A DNA stretch of 64,000 nucleotides from positions 122,951-186,950 of the forward strand of contig NZ_MSCC01000001.1 in assembly GCF_002954455.1 (NCBI RefSeq), in the 5' to 3' direction. Position 1 is the stretch's first letter. Every line of letters begins with the position of its first letter. Below the pieces are notes generated by a model. That model saw nothing but the letters and a program-made list of their open reading frames with translations, ran no database searches and was not told the origin of the DNA. Shown here piece by piece: positions 27,485 through 39,385 of the stretch. This stretch comes from Photobacterium aquimaris (lineage in GTDB: Bacteria > Pseudomonadota > Gammaproteobacteria > Enterobacterales > Vibrionaceae). The translations under genes were made by a program, and so were the position numbers.

Positions 27485-28105
27485 ATGGAATCGATTCAAC
27501 ATATTATTACTGAACTCACGCCATTGCTGCAGCAATATGGCTATTATATTTTAGCACTCGCAATTGCAGTTGAAGGCATGGGGATTCCCGCGCCAGGACA
27601 GTCATTATTAGTGGTTGCGAGCTTATTAGCAGCATCGGGTAAAATGTCATTACCAGCAGTGCTTATGGTCGGCTGGAGCGCAAGCTTTATTGGTAATAGC
27701 ATTGGCTACTTTATTGGACGTCAATTTGGGCATGTGCTTACCCGTAAACAATGGATCAAACCTAAAACATTAACCAAGCTGCATGGCTTTATTGATCGTT
27801 ATGGCATGTTAGGGTTGATCATTAGTCGTTTTGTTGAAGGGATTAAACAATTTATGTGTATTGGCTGTGGTATTGCCGCGATGCCAGCAAAATTGTTTTT
27901 TACTGGTAACTTTTTAGCGGTGACAGTATGGCTACTTGTTTTTGGTGTTGCTCCAGCTTATTTACGCGATGAAGTTGCGCCTATGCTAGCGTTTTACCAT
28001 AAGTATCAGACGCAATGCTGGGTGGTGGTCGCGGTGATCGTTGTTGCAATTATATGGCTGGTTTACCGTCGTTTTCAGCGTAGTCGAGTGGTGATTGAAA
28101 AATAG
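27485..28105 (+). CDS. DedA family membrane protein
   Basis: The 206-residue protein has the DedA/SNARE-associated pattern: a re-entrant segment with EGMGIPAPGQSLLV (about 30-43), the basic loop GRQFGHVLTRKQW, the conserved RFVEGIKQFMCIGCG (about 119-133) and a C-terminal TM followed by YRRFQRSR. DedA proteins flip polyprenyl-phosphate or phospholipid carriers and affect membrane potential and division; which substrate applies here is not known. It is a single-gene unit. Confidence 0.9.
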   Translation: MESIQHIITELTPLLQQYGYYILALAIAVEGMGIPAPGQSLLVVASLLAASGKMSLPAVLMVGWSASFIGNSIGYFIGRQFGHVLTRKQWIKPKTLTKLHGFIDRYGMLGLIISRFVEGIKQFMCIGCGIAAMPAKLFFTGNFLAVTVWLLVFGVAPAYLRDEVAPMLAFYHKYQTQCWVVVAVIVVAIIWLVYRRFQRSRVVIEK

Positions 28106-28124
28106 CACTTGAATTGACTGTAAT

Positions 28125-28172
28125 AAAAAACCGCCATGCTTGCACATGAAAGTGCTGCGATGGCGGTTTTTT
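28125..28172. terminator. Bidirectional terminator between dedA-type gene and yadS
   Basis: AAAAAACCGCCAT pairs with ATGGCGGTTTTTT; the interior also forms GCAC/GTGC. It closes both converging genes. Confidence 0.92.
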
Positions 28173-28197
28173 ATTATCAACTGGTTAGGCTATTGAT

Positions 28198-28809
28198 TTA
28201 ATTACGCAGTGCAAAAGTTGGTAGTGAAAGGTTCCAACGAATAGCGGCTAAACGAATCGATAAGGTGGTGATAATCCCCATAATGGCTGCCATTGAAGGT
28301 AATACACCGAGTGTTAAGCTTAGCGTATGGACAATACCACCAATAATACATGCTGTTGCATATACTTCGGTACGAAAGATCATCGGTACTTCGCGACCTA
28401 ATACATCACGAATAACGCCGCCACCACAACCTGTAATCACGCCCATAATCACTGCGACTAATGGTGATGCACCATAACGTAATGATTTTTCGACCCCGAT
28501 AGCAACGAACACGGCTAGTCCAATCGCATCAGCAACGGGCAGAAAATACCATGGCATTCGTCGTGGACGTTGAGTGGCAAGCATAGTGATAATACAGGTA
28601 ATAAAAATCACCCATAAATAGTTAGTATCGTGAATCCAAAATACCGGTGTTGCCCCTAATGCCATATCTCGAATAGTACCACCACCAATGGCAGTCACAC
28701 TTGCAAGTACGACGACGCCAAACGGATCCATACGTAACCGCCCAGCCATGAGCACACCCGATGCGGCAAAAATTGCGGTGCCAAACATATCGAGAAAATA
28801 AATGAGCAT
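28198..28809 (-). CDS. yadS: TRIC-type channel family protein YadS
   Basis: The 203-residue membrane protein consists of two homologous three-helix halves, each with a glycine-rich turn: [10 protein letters not shown] (about 41) and [13 protein letters not shown] (about 125). It aligns well with E. coli YadS (UPF0126), the bacterial relatives of trimeric intracellular cation channels. Some family members have been linked to glycine transport; the substrate here is not evident. It is the last gene of the mtnN-cobD-btuF-yadS group, as in E. coli next to btuF. Confidence 0.92.
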   Translation of the reverse strand: MLIYFLDMFGTAIFAASGVLMAGRLRMDPFGVVVLASVTAIGGGTIRDMALGATPVFWIHDTNYLWVIFITCIITMLATQRPRRMPWYFLPVADAIGLAVFVAIGVEKSLRYGASPLVAVIMGVITGCGGGVIRDVLGREVPMIFRTEVYATACIIGGIVHTLSLTLGVLPSMAAIMGIITTLSIRLAAIRWNLSLPTFALRN

Positions 28810-28934
28810 CTCTGTACCTACAAGAATAAATGAAGTTGAGTAAAGCGGCTGAGATTGTACGAATTAATTCGCAACGCACAACAGCAATTAAATGCTTTGT
28901 GAAGTTATTCACAGGGATTATAACAATAATGTGA

Positions 28935-29771
28935 TTAGTGATCGTCTCGTACTTGATTGAGTAACGAGCAGACTTGTTTTATCGCCAGTAATGTTCGTGG
29001 TGTTGGTCGGCTTAACCAATTAGCGTTTAACTGATAAATATGATGTTGCTTAACTGCTGCTAATTGCTGTTGCCATGGTGCCCATAATTGCAGCGTCGTC
29101 TTTATTGGCTGTGGGCTAAATATTACTTGAGGTTGACCAACGATGACGTGTTCCTGATTAACCTGAGGGTAGGCGACACGACTATTAGTAAAAATGTTTT
29201 CTCCACCACAAAAATGAAATATTTGACTTGGCCAGCTACTATCGGCCACGGTCATTAAAGGTGTTGTACCTAATTGATAAAAATAACGCACTTTAGATTT
29301 ATTGAGATTAGCGGTTTTTAGTTGCTGTAATTGTTGGTTAAATGCTGCCGCAGCTTGAAGTGCGACTTGTGGAGAATCTGCATATTGGCTTAATTGTTCT
29401 AATGTTTTAGGGATATCTGTCAATGTTTTTGGGTTTGAGTAAATGATCTTCATTCCCAATTGTTGTAAACGAGTAAGTTCACGACTGGAATTTCCACCTT
29501 GCCAAGCTAAAATCAAATCGGGTTTTAAGGTTAAGATCCGTTCCATCTTAAGGCCACGGTAATTGGCAACCCGTTCTAGTTCTTTTGCTGCTGGTGGGTA
29601 ATCGCTATAGGCACTGGCCGCAATAAGTTTATTACCTAAACCTGCTGCATAAGCCATTTCGGTGGTATGGGGTGATAAACTGATAATACGTTGAGTTTGT
29701 TGCGCGAGAGTGGTGGCGGCACTTGAAAAACTGACACAGATCGCCAGCATTAATAAAACCAATAACCGCAC
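28935..29771 (-). CDS. btuF: Vitamin B12-binding periplasmic protein BtuF
   Basis: The 278-residue class III solute-binding protein has a Sec signal peptide (about 1-24), the N-lobe motif RIISLSPHTTEMAYAAG, a long bridging helix (about 130-155) and a C-lobe ending in LLAIKQVCSLLNQV. It should deliver cobalamin to BtuCD, which is not in this window. Its ATG shares one base with the stop of cobD (TAATG). Confidence 0.92.
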   Translation of the reverse strand: MRLLVLLMLAICVSFSSAATTLAQQTQRIISLSPHTTEMAYAAGLGNKLIAASAYSDYPPAAKELERVANYRGLKMERILTLKPDLILAWQGGNSSRELTRLQQLGMKIIYSNPKTLTDIPKTLEQLSQYADSPQVALQAAAAFNQQLQQLKTANLNKSKVRYFYQLGTTPLMTVADSSWPSQIFHFCGGENIFTNSRVAYPQVNQEHVIVGQPQVIFSPQPIKTTLQLWAPWQQQLAAVKQHHIYQLNANWLSRPTPRTLLAIKQVCSLLNQVRDDH

Positions 29772-30733
29772 TATAAAACTCCACAGAAAAAGTATAACAA
29801 TAAGCTTTCAACGACAATCCATACATACAGGCGTTGCGTGATGAGATGTTGTATTTGCGCAATATGTAGCGCAGCAGGGGTGATACTTCCACCCAGACGT
29901 GGCCGTTGCATTTTTATATTGTTATAAATAGCAGGACCTCCCAGTGATAACGTCAGTTTGTGTCCTATGGCAACTAAAAGCCAACCAGGACCGGGTAAAT
30001 GCCAATGTTCACCTTGCTGACGTAAGCCTTGTATTACAGCGCGGCTATTATGACCGACACTGATCAATAACGCCAATAGCCGTAATGGAACGATATCAAT
30101 GATTGCTACAATGCGAATCGCAGGGTATCCAAACACGGCATATTGAGTTCGTGTTGGTGACCATGCGCGAGCAAGACTGATGGCTAATCGATATAAAATA
30201 GCCCCAATACCACCACCAATAGCATACCAAAATAACACCCCAACCACATGTCGACCGTAGCTTAAAATAATGGTTTCAGCGCCAGCTTTACCTAAACCAA
30301 GCAGTGAAAGTACAGCAGTATTACGATTAATATGGGGTGCGAGCAATTGGCGGCAGTGATCTTTATCGTGACGATTATAGGCATGATTAAATTGACGGCT
30401 AAGATCAGCGGTATGATGCCAATCAAGCGCAAGCCATAATAGTGTCAATTGAAAAAGGGTTGAATACCAAACTAATTGGTTGATGGCGACTAACAAGACT
30501 AAGGTAGTGACCCACATTAGTGCCCATGCTAAATAACCGGCTAAGAGTCGTTGTGAATAACGTTCATGAGGATGGTTGACGCGAGTGGCAATCAGTAATG
30601 CTAAGCGCTGCCAAATACGTAAAGGGTGGAGCTGGTGTGGAATCGGTAATAACCAATGTAATAATAATGCTCCCCACAAAGCTAGCAGGGAGCTATTGGT
30701 TGTCAATGAGGCGATAAATGCCGAAGTTGTCAT
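29771..30733 (-). CDS. cbiB: Adenosylcobinamide-phosphate synthase (CobD/CbiB family)
   Basis: The 320-residue membrane protein shows the CobD/CbiB pattern: LLHWLLPIPHQLHPLRIWQRLA near the N-terminus and conserved HPHERYSQRLLAG, the NRNTAVLSLLGLGKAGAETI-like segment (about 137-155) and the C-terminal GGPAIYN. It joins aminopropanol phosphate to adenosylcobyric acid in late B12 assembly. It is somewhat divergent from the enterobacterial enzymes, so the exact reaction is inferred. Position between mtnN and btuF fits cobinamide salvage: the organism can import corrinoids and rebuild cobalamin. Confidence 0.83.
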   Translation of the reverse strand: MTTSAFIASLTTNSSLLALWGALLLHWLLPIPHQLHPLRIWQRLALLIATRVNHPHERYSQRLLAGYLAWALMWVTTLVLLVAINQLVWYSTLFQLTLLWLALDWHHTADLSRQFNHAYNRHDKDHCRQLLAPHINRNTAVLSLLGLGKAGAETIILSYGRHVVGVLFWYAIGGGIGAILYRLAISLARAWSPTRTQYAVFGYPAIRIVAIIDIVPLRLLALLISVGHNSRAVIQGLRQQGEHWHLPGPGWLLVAIGHKLTLSLGGPAIYNNIKMQRPRLGGSITPAALHIAQIQHLITQRLYVWIVVESLLLYFFCGVL

Positions 30734-30759
30734 CAGTAGTTATCATCTCATTGATATTA

Positions 30760-31458
30760 TTAGTTTAACAATTCAACCATTTTAGCAACCATTACAGAAG
30801 AGCTTTGTGCTGCCAGTGGTAGGAACTCATCAAAGCTCATTGGTGATTCTTTATCGGCAACATCAGAAATTGCGCGCACAACCACAAATGGCACTTTAAA
30901 TTGGTGACAAGCTTGAGCAATCGCCGCTGCTTCCATTTCAACTGCAACGACGGTTGGGAAATGAGTACGAATAAAGTTTTGTTTTTCTGCTGAACATACA
31001 AATGCATCGCCAGTACAAATTAAGCCACGTACCGCATGTGGTGGTTGCGGCAATGCCGCAAGTGCTTGCTCGGCAACAGACATTAATTTTTCATCAGAAA
31101 GGAATGCTGCTGGTTGCTGCGCCATTTGACCGATTTCGTAACCAAATGCCGTTACGTCAGCATCGTGGTAACGTACTTCGGTAGAAATAACCACATCACC
31201 AACATTTAAGCTTGATTCAAAACCGCCTGCAGAGCCGGTGTTAATCACTACATCTGGCTGAAAAGTTTCAAGTAAAACCGCAGTACCTACAGCTGCTGAT
31301 ACTTTACCAATACCTGATTGTAGTAAAGCAACGTCTGCGCCGTTTAGTTTACCTGTATAGATTGTACAACCTGCTTTGTTATGTGTTTCGCAGTCAGTCA
31401 GTTGATCTTTAAGGATGGCAACTTCTTGTTCCATCGCGCCAATAATGCCGATTTTCAT
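30760..31458 (-). CDS. mtnN: 5'-methylthioadenosine/S-adenosylhomocysteine nucleosidase
   Basis: The start is ATG 31458 ([13 protein letters not shown]..., 232 residues, same length as E. coli MtnN). Catalytic residues are in the typical places: Glu12 in GAMEQE, Glu in [12 protein letters not shown] (about 174) and Asp in [10 protein letters not shown] (about 197). It hydrolyses MTA, SAH and 5'-deoxyadenosine, and thereby supplies S-ribosylhomocysteine for AI-2 synthesis. The 20-codon upstream extension has no family similarity and is rejected. First gene of the mtnN-cbiB-btuF-yadS unit. Confidence 0.96.
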   Translation of the reverse strand: MKIGIIGAMEQEVAILKDQLTDCETHNKAGCTIYTGKLNGADVALLQSGIGKVSAAVGTAVLLETFQPDVVINTGSAGGFESSLNVGDVVISTEVRYHDADVTAFGYEIGQMAQQPAAFLSDEKLMSVAEQALAALPQPPHAVRGLICTGDAFVCSAEKQNFIRTHFPTVVAVEMEAAAIAQACHQFKVPFVVVRAISDVADKESPMSFDEFLPLAAQSSSVMVAKMVELLN

Positions 31459-31574
31459 GAATGGTATCTCTTGTTGATGAGGGCACGAATAGTGCTGATA
31501 TGACCAAGATTGTAGCATGAGCGATAATCATTATTCCAAAACTCTCGTGTCAACGGCTTTAATCGTTGTAAATA

Positions 31575-31603
31575 CACAGCAGATGCAAACTGCAACTGCT
31601 GTG
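31575..31603 (-). terminator. Weak hairpin after the downstream gltD
   Basis: CACAGCAG and CTGCTGTG pair (8 bp), and the interior TGCA/TGCA can extend the stem. The T-rich stretch following on the minus strand is poor (GTATTTAC), so termination between gltD and mtnN may be incomplete or Rho-dependent. Confidence 0.4.
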
Positions 31604-31633
31604 TTGATTGTGATGGGTAATGACTAAAGTGTT

Positions 31634-33046
<1,413 letters not shown>

Positions 33047-33057
33047 TTATCCCTTCC

Positions 33058-36000
33058 TTATTGTGCCTGAAGACGCAGTTCAGATTCTGAACGACTTTGA
33101 TGACCTAGCAGAGTATTGATATCTGCTGATTTTGGTTTGGCAAGATAGAACTTTGGAATCCATTGTTCAAAGTGGGTCAGAATATCATTTGCATGTGCTG
33201 ATGCTGTTTCTTGCCAGTGGCGGTCAATCAAACCACGTAAGTGTTCTTGGTGGATCTTTAATTTATCGAGAGAGATAGCTTCAATTAATTCTGGATTTAC
33301 ACGCCCAGCAAAATCACCATCTTCATCAAGAATATAAGCAAAACCACCCGTCATACCTGCACCGAAGTTAACCCCTGTTTTACCTAAAATAGCCACGATA
33401 CCGCCAGTCATATACTCACAGGCGTTGTCGCCAGCACCTTCTACGACAGCAATTGTGCCTGAGTTACGTACTGCAAAACGCTCACCCGCTTTACCTGCAG
33501 CAAACAGTTTGCCGCCTGTCGCACCATACAAACAGGTGTTACCGATGATCGTTGCATCACTAGATTTAAATGCTGAACCTTGCGGTGGACGAATTGAAAT
33601 AACACCGCCAGTCATGCCTTTACCGACATAGTCGTTAGCATCACCTGTGAGATTAAGGTTAAGTCCGCCAGCATTCCAAACCCCAAATGATTGTCCAGCA
33701 GTACCGATAAAGTGCAGCGTGATCGGTGCTGATGCCATGCCTTGGTTACCGTAACGGTTAGCTATTTCACCCGATAAACGGGCACCAATAGAACGGTCAG
33801 TATTGCAAATAGGGAAGTGATAATCACCACCACTGCGGTTTTCAATAGCACTTAACGTCTGCTCTAACAATTGTTGGCTTAATTGCGCGTCATCAAAGGG
33901 CGTGTTGGCTTCACTGCAATACAAGGTTTTACCTGCCAGCGGTGTTGGTGCCACCAGTAATGGGCTTAAATCTAACTTTGACTGTTTGGCGGTAAAGCCA
34001 GCAAGTTGTTGTAACAGATCTGTACGGCCAATTAAATCGGTTAACTGCTTAACCCCAAGTTGGGCTAATAATTGTCGTACTTCTTCACCGACACCAATAA
34101 AGTAGTTCATTACTTGTTCTGGTAATCCTTTAAAGAAATCACGACGCAGTTTTTCATCTTGAGTCGCAACACCAGTGGCACAGTTGTTGAGGTGACAAAT
34201 ACGCAGATACTTACACCCAAGGGCGACCATAGGTGCGGTACCAAAACCAAAGCTTTCGGCACCTAAAATGGTTGCCTTAACAACATCAAGTCCCGTTTTT
34301 AAGCCGCCATCAACTTGCAGACGGATCTTATGACGCAGACCATTGGTAACCAATGCTTGTTGAGTTTCGGCTAATCCTAGTTCCCACGGGCTACCTGCAT
34401 ATTTGACCGATGTCAGCGGGCTTGCACCAGTACCGCCGTCATAACCTGAAATGGTGATTAAATCGGCATAAGCTTTGGCAACACCGGTCGCGATAGTGCC
34501 GACCCCAGGTTCAGACACCAGTTTGACTGACACTAACGCTTTGGGATTGACTTGTTTGAGATCGAAGATCAGTTGCGCCAGATCTTCAATCGAATAAATA
34601 TCGTGATGCGGTGGTGGTGAAATTAATGTCACCCCCGGTACTGCAAAGCGTAACTTGGCAATTTCAGTAGTGACTTTATGGCCTGGAAGCTGACCACCTT
34701 CACCGGGTTTTGCGCCTTGAGCGACTTTAATTTGGATTACATCGGCATTGACTAAGTAATGCGGCGTAACCCCAAAGCGGCCTGAAGCGACTTGCTTAAT
34801 ACGAGAATTACGCTCATTACCAAAACGGCGTGGATCTTCGCCACCTTCACCAGAGTTAGAGCAGCCGCCTAAACGGTTCATCGCAATCGCTAATGCTTCG
34901 TGGGCTTCTGGGCTAAGGGCACCAATTGACATTGCTGCTGAGTCAAAACGCTTATACAACTCAGTGGCCGCTTCAACTTTCTCAAGCGCAATGGGACTGT
35001 CGGTATGTGTTAAGGCTAATAAATCACGAATAGCCGCTACTGGGCGATGGTTCACTTGTTCTGCAAAGGCGAGATAATCTTGATAATCGCCAGATTTAAC
35101 CGCTTTTTGTAACGTCGAAACTACATCGGGGTTATAAGCATGGAACTCACCGCCATGAACATATTTCAGTAAGCCACCGTGATCAATCGGTTTACGTTTT
35201 AGCCACGCCTTACGAGCCAGGTTATGTAAGTCTTGTTGAATGTCACTAAAGTCGGCGCCGGCAATGCGACTTGCGACACCTTTAAAGCACAATTCAATAA
35301 TCTCATTACCCAAGCCAACCGCTTCAAATAACATTGAACAACGATAAGAAGAGATGGTTGAGATGCCCATTTTTGACATGATCTTAAATAGGCCTTTATC
35401 GATACCATTACGATAATTGGTCATTACGTCGCGGTATGACTTATCAATTACCTTAGTATCAATCATTTTTGCTAGTGATTCGTAAGCAAGGTAAGGGTAA
35501 ACCGCGGTTGCACCAAAGCCAAATAACACTGCAAATTGATGTGGGTCGCGAGCTGTGGCTGTCTCTACCACAATATTGGTATCACAACGCAAATTGTTAT
35601 CAACCAAGCGACGCTGTACTGCACCGACAGCCATTGCTGCTGGAATCGGTAACGTGTCTGGACGAATTGCGCGATCGGATAACACGATTAGTACCGCGCC
35701 TTGCTCAACTAGCTGTTGAGCTTTATCACACAGACTTACAATCGCTTGTTCAAGATCGGTATGTTGAGGATCAAAATTAATATCAAGCTGGTTGCTGGTG
35801 TAGTATTGCTGATCAAGATCGAGTAATTGTTTAAAGTCGGAATGGAGTAATACTGGCGACTTAAATGCCACTCTCTGAGCATGACTATCGGTTTCGCAGA
35901 ACACATTAATTTCACGACCAATACAGCTGGCAAGTGACATTACATGCTTTTCACGTAAAGGATCGATAGGTGGATTGGTAACTTGCGCAAACATTTGTCG

Positions 36001-37521
36001 AAAGTAATCAGTGATTGGTCGCTGTTGTGATGACAATATTGCCATTGGCGCGTCATCACCCATAGAACCGGTAGCTTCTTGACCATTTTCACCCACCACT
36101 CGTAGCACTTGATCGAGCTCTTCGCGGCTGACGTTAAATTGTTTGTGATAGGTATTTAACTGATTATCATCCAAGCTACGTTGACCGATGTGGTCATCAT
36201 CTAACTCTTCAAATGGGGTTAAGTGTTGAACATGGGTGTCCATCCATTGCTTATAGGGATGGCGGCTCATGAGCTCGTTATCGATATCTTGTGAGTGCCA
36301 GATTTTAGCAAATTTAGTATCAATAACTAACAGTTCACCAGGGCCAACCCGACCTTTTTCTGCTACTTCATCGGGAGTGTAATCCCAAATGCCGACTTCA
36401 GAGGCGATAGTGATCAGTTTATCTTTGGTGATCACATAACGTGCTGGGCGTAAGCCATTACGATCAAGGTTACATGCCGCATAGCGACCGTCTGACATCA
36501 CAATGCCCGCCGGGCCATCCCAAGGCTCCATGTGCTTGGAGTTAAAATCATAGAAAGCCCGTAGTGCTGGATCCATATCGGGGTGATTTTGCCATGCAGG
36601 TGGCACTAACATGCGCATCGCGCGGAACAAATCCATGCCGCCAGCTAAAAATAGTTCCAGCATATTATCAAGGCTAGATGAATCAGAGCCAGTTTCATTA
36701 ACAAATGGCGCGGCTGTTTTTAAATCTGGTAACAGTGGCGAGCTAAATTTATACGCTCGTGCTCGCGCCCATTGGCGGTTACCAGTAATAGTATTAATTT
36801 CACCATTGTGGGCTAAATAACGGAAAGGTTGTGCTAATGGCCACCGTGGCTGAGTGTTAGTTGAAAAACGTTGGTGAAATAAACAGATCGATGACTCTAA
36901 ACGAATATCCCCTAAATCTTGATAAAATTTAGGCAGATCAGCGGGCATAAATAACCCTTTGTAGACCGTAACTTGAGTTGAAAGGCTACAAATATAGAAA
37001 TCTTTATCAGCAGTAATACGTTTTTCAATGCGACGTCGAGCAATATAAAGTCGACGTTCAATATCACGTGGCTTCCAACCTGCGGGGGCATTAATAAATA
37101 CTTGCTCAATGGTTGGCAGAGATTGTTGCGCGATAGGGCCAAGCACATTTGGATTAATTGGTACTTCACGCCAACCAGCAATCGACAAGGTTTCAGTGAT
37201 TAACTCTTGATTGATAATTTCGCGAGCTTGTTGTGCGAGCACTGGATCTTGGCTCAGAAAGATCATGCCTACTGCAAATTCGCGTGATAAATTCCACTGT
37301 TTTTCTGCGGCGATAATACGATAAAAATTATCAGGTTTTTTGATTAATAAGCCACAACCATCGCCAGTTTTTCCATCGGCGGCGATACCTCCTCGGTGGG
37401 TCATGCGATCGAGGGCTGATATCGCGGTCCGAACAAGTTTATGGCTGGTTTCACCTTCAATGTGGGCGATAAGACCGAAACCACAGTTATCTTTTTCTAG
37501 TGATGGGTTATACAGTGACAT
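33058..37521 (-). CDS. gltB: Glutamate synthase large subunit, E. coli type
   Basis: The 1487-residue enzyme begins with a 12-residue leader that is cut to expose the catalytic Cys13 (DNCGFG). Domains in order are class II glutaminase (13 to about 430), central domain, FMN-binding synthase domain with GGTGASP and the [3Fe-4S] ligands in [16 protein letters not shown], and a beta-helix with repeated GGxxxxG turns. It converts 2-oxoglutarate plus glutamine to two glutamate. E. coli GltB has a longer propeptide. This copy is the orthologue of the E. coli enzyme; a second, different one follows upstream. Confidence 0.96.
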   Translation of the reverse strand: MSLYNPSLEKDNCGFGLIAHIEGETSHKLVRTAISALDRMTHRGGIAADGKTGDGCGLLIKKPDNFYRIIAAEKQWNLSREFAVGMIFLSQDPVLAQQAREIINQELITETLSIAGWREVPINPNVLGPIAQQSLPTIEQVFINAPAGWKPRDIERRLYIARRRIEKRITADKDFYICSLSTQVTVYKGLFMPADLPKFYQDLGDIRLESSICLFHQRFSTNTQPRWPLAQPFRYLAHNGEINTITGNRQWARARAYKFSSPLLPDLKTAAPFVNETGSDSSSLDNMLELFLAGGMDLFRAMRMLVPPAWQNHPDMDPALRAFYDFNSKHMEPWDGPAGIVMSDGRYAACNLDRNGLRPARYVITKDKLITIASEVGIWDYTPDEVAEKGRVGPGELLVIDTKFAKIWHSQDIDNELMSRHPYKQWMDTHVQHLTPFEELDDDHIGQRSLDDNQLNTYHKQFNVSREELDQVLRVVGENGQEATGSMGDDAPMAILSSQQRPITDYFRQMFAQVTNPPIDPLREKHVMSLASCIGREINVFCETDSHAQRVAFKSPVLLHSDFKQLLDLDQQYYTSNQLDINFDPQHTDLEQAIVSLCDKAQQLVEQGAVLIVLSDRAIRPDTLPIPAAMAVGAVQRRLVDNNLRCDTNIVVETATARDPHQFAVLFGFGATAVYPYLAYESLAKMIDTKVIDKSYRDVMTNYRNGIDKGLFKIMSKMGISTISSYRCSMLFEAVGLGNEIIELCFKGVASRIAGADFSDIQQDLHNLARKAWLKRKPIDHGGLLKYVHGGEFHAYNPDVVSTLQKAVKSGDYQDYLAFAEQVNHRPVAAIRDLLALTHTDSPIALEKVEAATELYKRFDSAAMSIGALSPEAHEALAIAMNRLGGCSNSGEGGEDPRRFGNERNSRIKQVASGRFGVTPHYLVNADVIQIKVAQGAKPGEGGQLPGHKVTTEIAKLRFAVPGVTLISPPPHHDIYSIEDLAQLIFDLKQVNPKALVSVKLVSEPGVGTIATGVAKAYADLITISGYDGGTGASPLTSVKYAGSPWELGLAETQQALVTNGLRHKIRLQVDGGLKTGLDVVKATILGAESFGFGTAPMVALGCKYLRICHLNNCATGVATQDEKLRRDFFKGLPEQVMNYFIGVGEEVRQLLAQLGVKQLTDLIGRTDLLQQLAGFTAKQSKLDLSPLLVAPTPLAGKTLYCSEANTPFDDAQLSQQLLEQTLSAIENRSGGDYHFPICNTDRSIGARLSGEIANRYGNQGMASAPITLHFIGTAGQSFGVWNAGGLNLNLTGDANDYVGKGMTGGVISIRPPQGSAFKSSDATIIGNTCLYGATGGKLFAAGKAGERFAVRNSGTIAVVEGAGDNACEYMTGGIVAILGKTGVNFGAGMTGGFAYILDEDGDFAGRVNPELIEAISLDKLKIHQEHLRGLIDRHWQETASAHANDILTHFEQWIPKFYLAKPKSADINTLLGHQSRSESELRLQAQ

Positions 37522-37918
37522 TGCAATTCTCCGTTGCGCCTGCTTGTTACAAACAGTTTTACTGTAAAATGGTAATTAAGTGAGATCACACATTTTACTT
37601 CCTACGATATTTCAAACTAACGATAATTTACAAAAAGGTCAAATATTGCTAACAAATGATATTTATCACTGCTAAGTGAGTTTTATTAACTTTAACTGTC
37701 TGAAATAAAATTATATTCATTACTGTTGTAAGTTTTTCGTTGGTAAAATAAAGCCATAATGACTGGTTGTTAAGGTTAAAATAGCAGTAAATTTGGTTGT
37801 CAGTCGCGGTTAATGTGATAAAGCATGGCGGGGAAAAATCTTCTGCACTGTAAGCAATAAAAAAGCCAGCGTTGATAAGCTGGCTATTTATTTTAGTAGA
37901 ATCTCGTAACAATAAAAT
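37522..37918. other. Region between the two glutamate synthase operons
   Basis: This 397-bp region should hold the promoter of the downstream gltBD pair. A short dyad TTTTAC-T-GTAAAA lies at 37557-37569, 36 bp before the gltB ATG, and a -10-like TATAAT is near 37709 on the minus strand without a good -35. An 87-codon frame across the region is considered chance. Confidence 0.45.
37859..37885 (-). terminator. Terminator of the upstream gltBD operon
   Basis: AGCCAGC and GCTGGCT pair around GTTGATAA with TTTTTT following on the minus strand. It lies about 35 nt after the gltD stop and makes the two GOGAT operons separate transcription units. Confidence 0.88.
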
Positions 37919-39385
37919 TTACGAAAGCATCAGTGAATCCGCTTTTGCTTCGAGATTTGAGTTGCCCATCAGGTAACTATCAATGGCACGTGCTGATTCG
38001 CGACCTTCGTTAATACAGCGCACTACCAGTGATTGTCCTGTTCGCATATCGCCAGCGGCAAATACGCCTGCTTGGCTAGTGGCAAAATCGTCCGTGGCAA
38101 CATTACCGCGCTCGTCGAGTTGAATATTCAATTGCGCTAACACACCCGTTGGTTCGGGGTGAAGAAAGCCCATCGCTAAAAATGCCATATCACAAGCGAT
38201 CACTCGCTCAGTCCCTGCCACTTCTTCAAAGCTAGGTCTTTCACCAGGTTTGGCGTCTTGCCAAGCAATATCTGCAATCCGTAGCCCTTTGACATTGCCG
38301 TTACCATCATCAATAAACTCTTTGGTGAGAATATTCCAATAACGATCACAGCCTTCCTCATGCGAAGTCGATGTTTTCATGATCATTGGGTATGATGGCC
38401 ATGGCTGATTAGCTGGGCGCTTTTCTGGCGGTAATGGCATGATCTCAACTTGGGTGATGCTTGCTGCACCATGACGGTTAGAGGTCCCAACACAGTCAGA
38501 ACCAGTATCACCACCACCAATGACGACTACATGCTTATCTTGCGCATAAATTTCTGCGGTTTTGAGATCCATATCATTGGCACGACGGTTATTTTGCGCT
38601 AAAAACTCCATTGCAAAATGAACCCCATTAAGCTCGCGCCCCGGAATCGGTAAATTGCGCGGTACGGTCGAGCCACCGGTTAGCAAAATTACATCAAATT
38701 CTTGGCGTAATTGTTGAGCATTAATATCGACCCCGATATGGGCATTGACTTCAAATTTGACCCCAGCTTGCGCCATTAGATCGATTTTACGATCAATGAT
38801 ATCCATACCGAGCTTAAAGTCGGGAATACCAAATCGCAGTAAGCCACCGACTTTTTCATCGCGCTCAAACACTGTCACGCTATGACCGGCGCTGTTTAGC
38901 TGTTCAGCAGCAGATAAGCCAGCAGGTCCAGAACCAATAATGGCAATGGTTTTACCGGTTCGTGAACGAGGGATCTTCGGTTTGGCATAACCTTCACGAT
39001 AAGCGGTTTCAACAATAGTTTTTTCAATATTACAGATAGTAATTGGATCTTGATTGATGCCAAGTACACAGCCACTTTCACAAGGGGCAGGACACACACG
39101 ACCGGTAAATTCTGGAAAGTTATTGGTTGAACTTAAAATGTTCCACGCTTCTTCCCAGCTATCACGGTAAACCGCATCATTAAATTCAGGAATGATGTTA
39201 CCGATTGGACAAGCGTTATGACAAAACGGTACACCACAATCCATACAACGTGATGATTGTTCTTGGATTTTTTCACCAAATTCCTCGTTAAGAACAAACT
39301 CTTTGTTATCCTGAATACGAACACTTGGATCTAACTTACTTGGCAGTTCGCGGCCAAATTCTAAAAATCCCGTAGGCTTACCCAT
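37919..39385 (-). CDS. Glutamate synthase small subunit, second type
   Basis: The 488-residue protein has the same plan as GltD: iron-sulfur Cys motif CMDCGVPFCHNACP, second Cys set in CPAPCESGC, FAD loop GSGPAGLSAAEQL (about 152) and NADPH loop GGGDTGSDCVGTSNRHG (about 291). It is clearly diverged from the E. coli-type subunit 5 kb downstream and resembles the small subunits found with Bacillus- and actinobacterial-type GOGATs. Its start overlaps the partner gene by 8 bp, so the subunits are translationally coupled. NADH versus NADPH preference cannot be read by eye. Confidence 0.93.
   Translation of the reverse strand: MGKPTGFLEFGRELPSKLDPSVRIQDNKEFVLNEEFGEKIQEQSSRCMDCGVPFCHNACPIGNIIPEFNDAVYRDSWEEAWNILSSTNNFPEFTGRVCPAPCESGCVLGINQDPITICNIEKTIVETAYREGYAKPKIPRSRTGKTIAIIGSGPAGLSAAEQLNSAGHSVTVFERDEKVGGLLRFGIPDFKLGMDIIDRKIDLMAQAGVKFEVNAHIGVDINAQQLRQEFDVILLTGGSTVPRNLPIPGRELNGVHFAMEFLAQNNRRANDMDLKTAEIYAQDKHVVVIGGGDTGSDCVGTSNRHGAASITQVEIMPLPPEKRPANQPWPSYPMIMKTSTSHEEGCDRYWNILTKEFIDDGNGNVKGLRIADIAWQDAKPGERPSFEEVAGTERVIACDMAFLAMGFLHPEPTGVLAQLNIQLDERGNVATDDFATSQAGVFAAGDMRTGQSLVVRCINEGRESARAIDSYLMGNSNLEAKADSLMLS

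Noticed and set aside
37649..37912. 87-codon minus-strand frame between the two glutamate synthase operons
   Set aside because: It runs across the gltD terminator, has no ribosome-binding site, and its composition (Ile/Asn/Thr-rich from AT-rich DNA) looks like chance.
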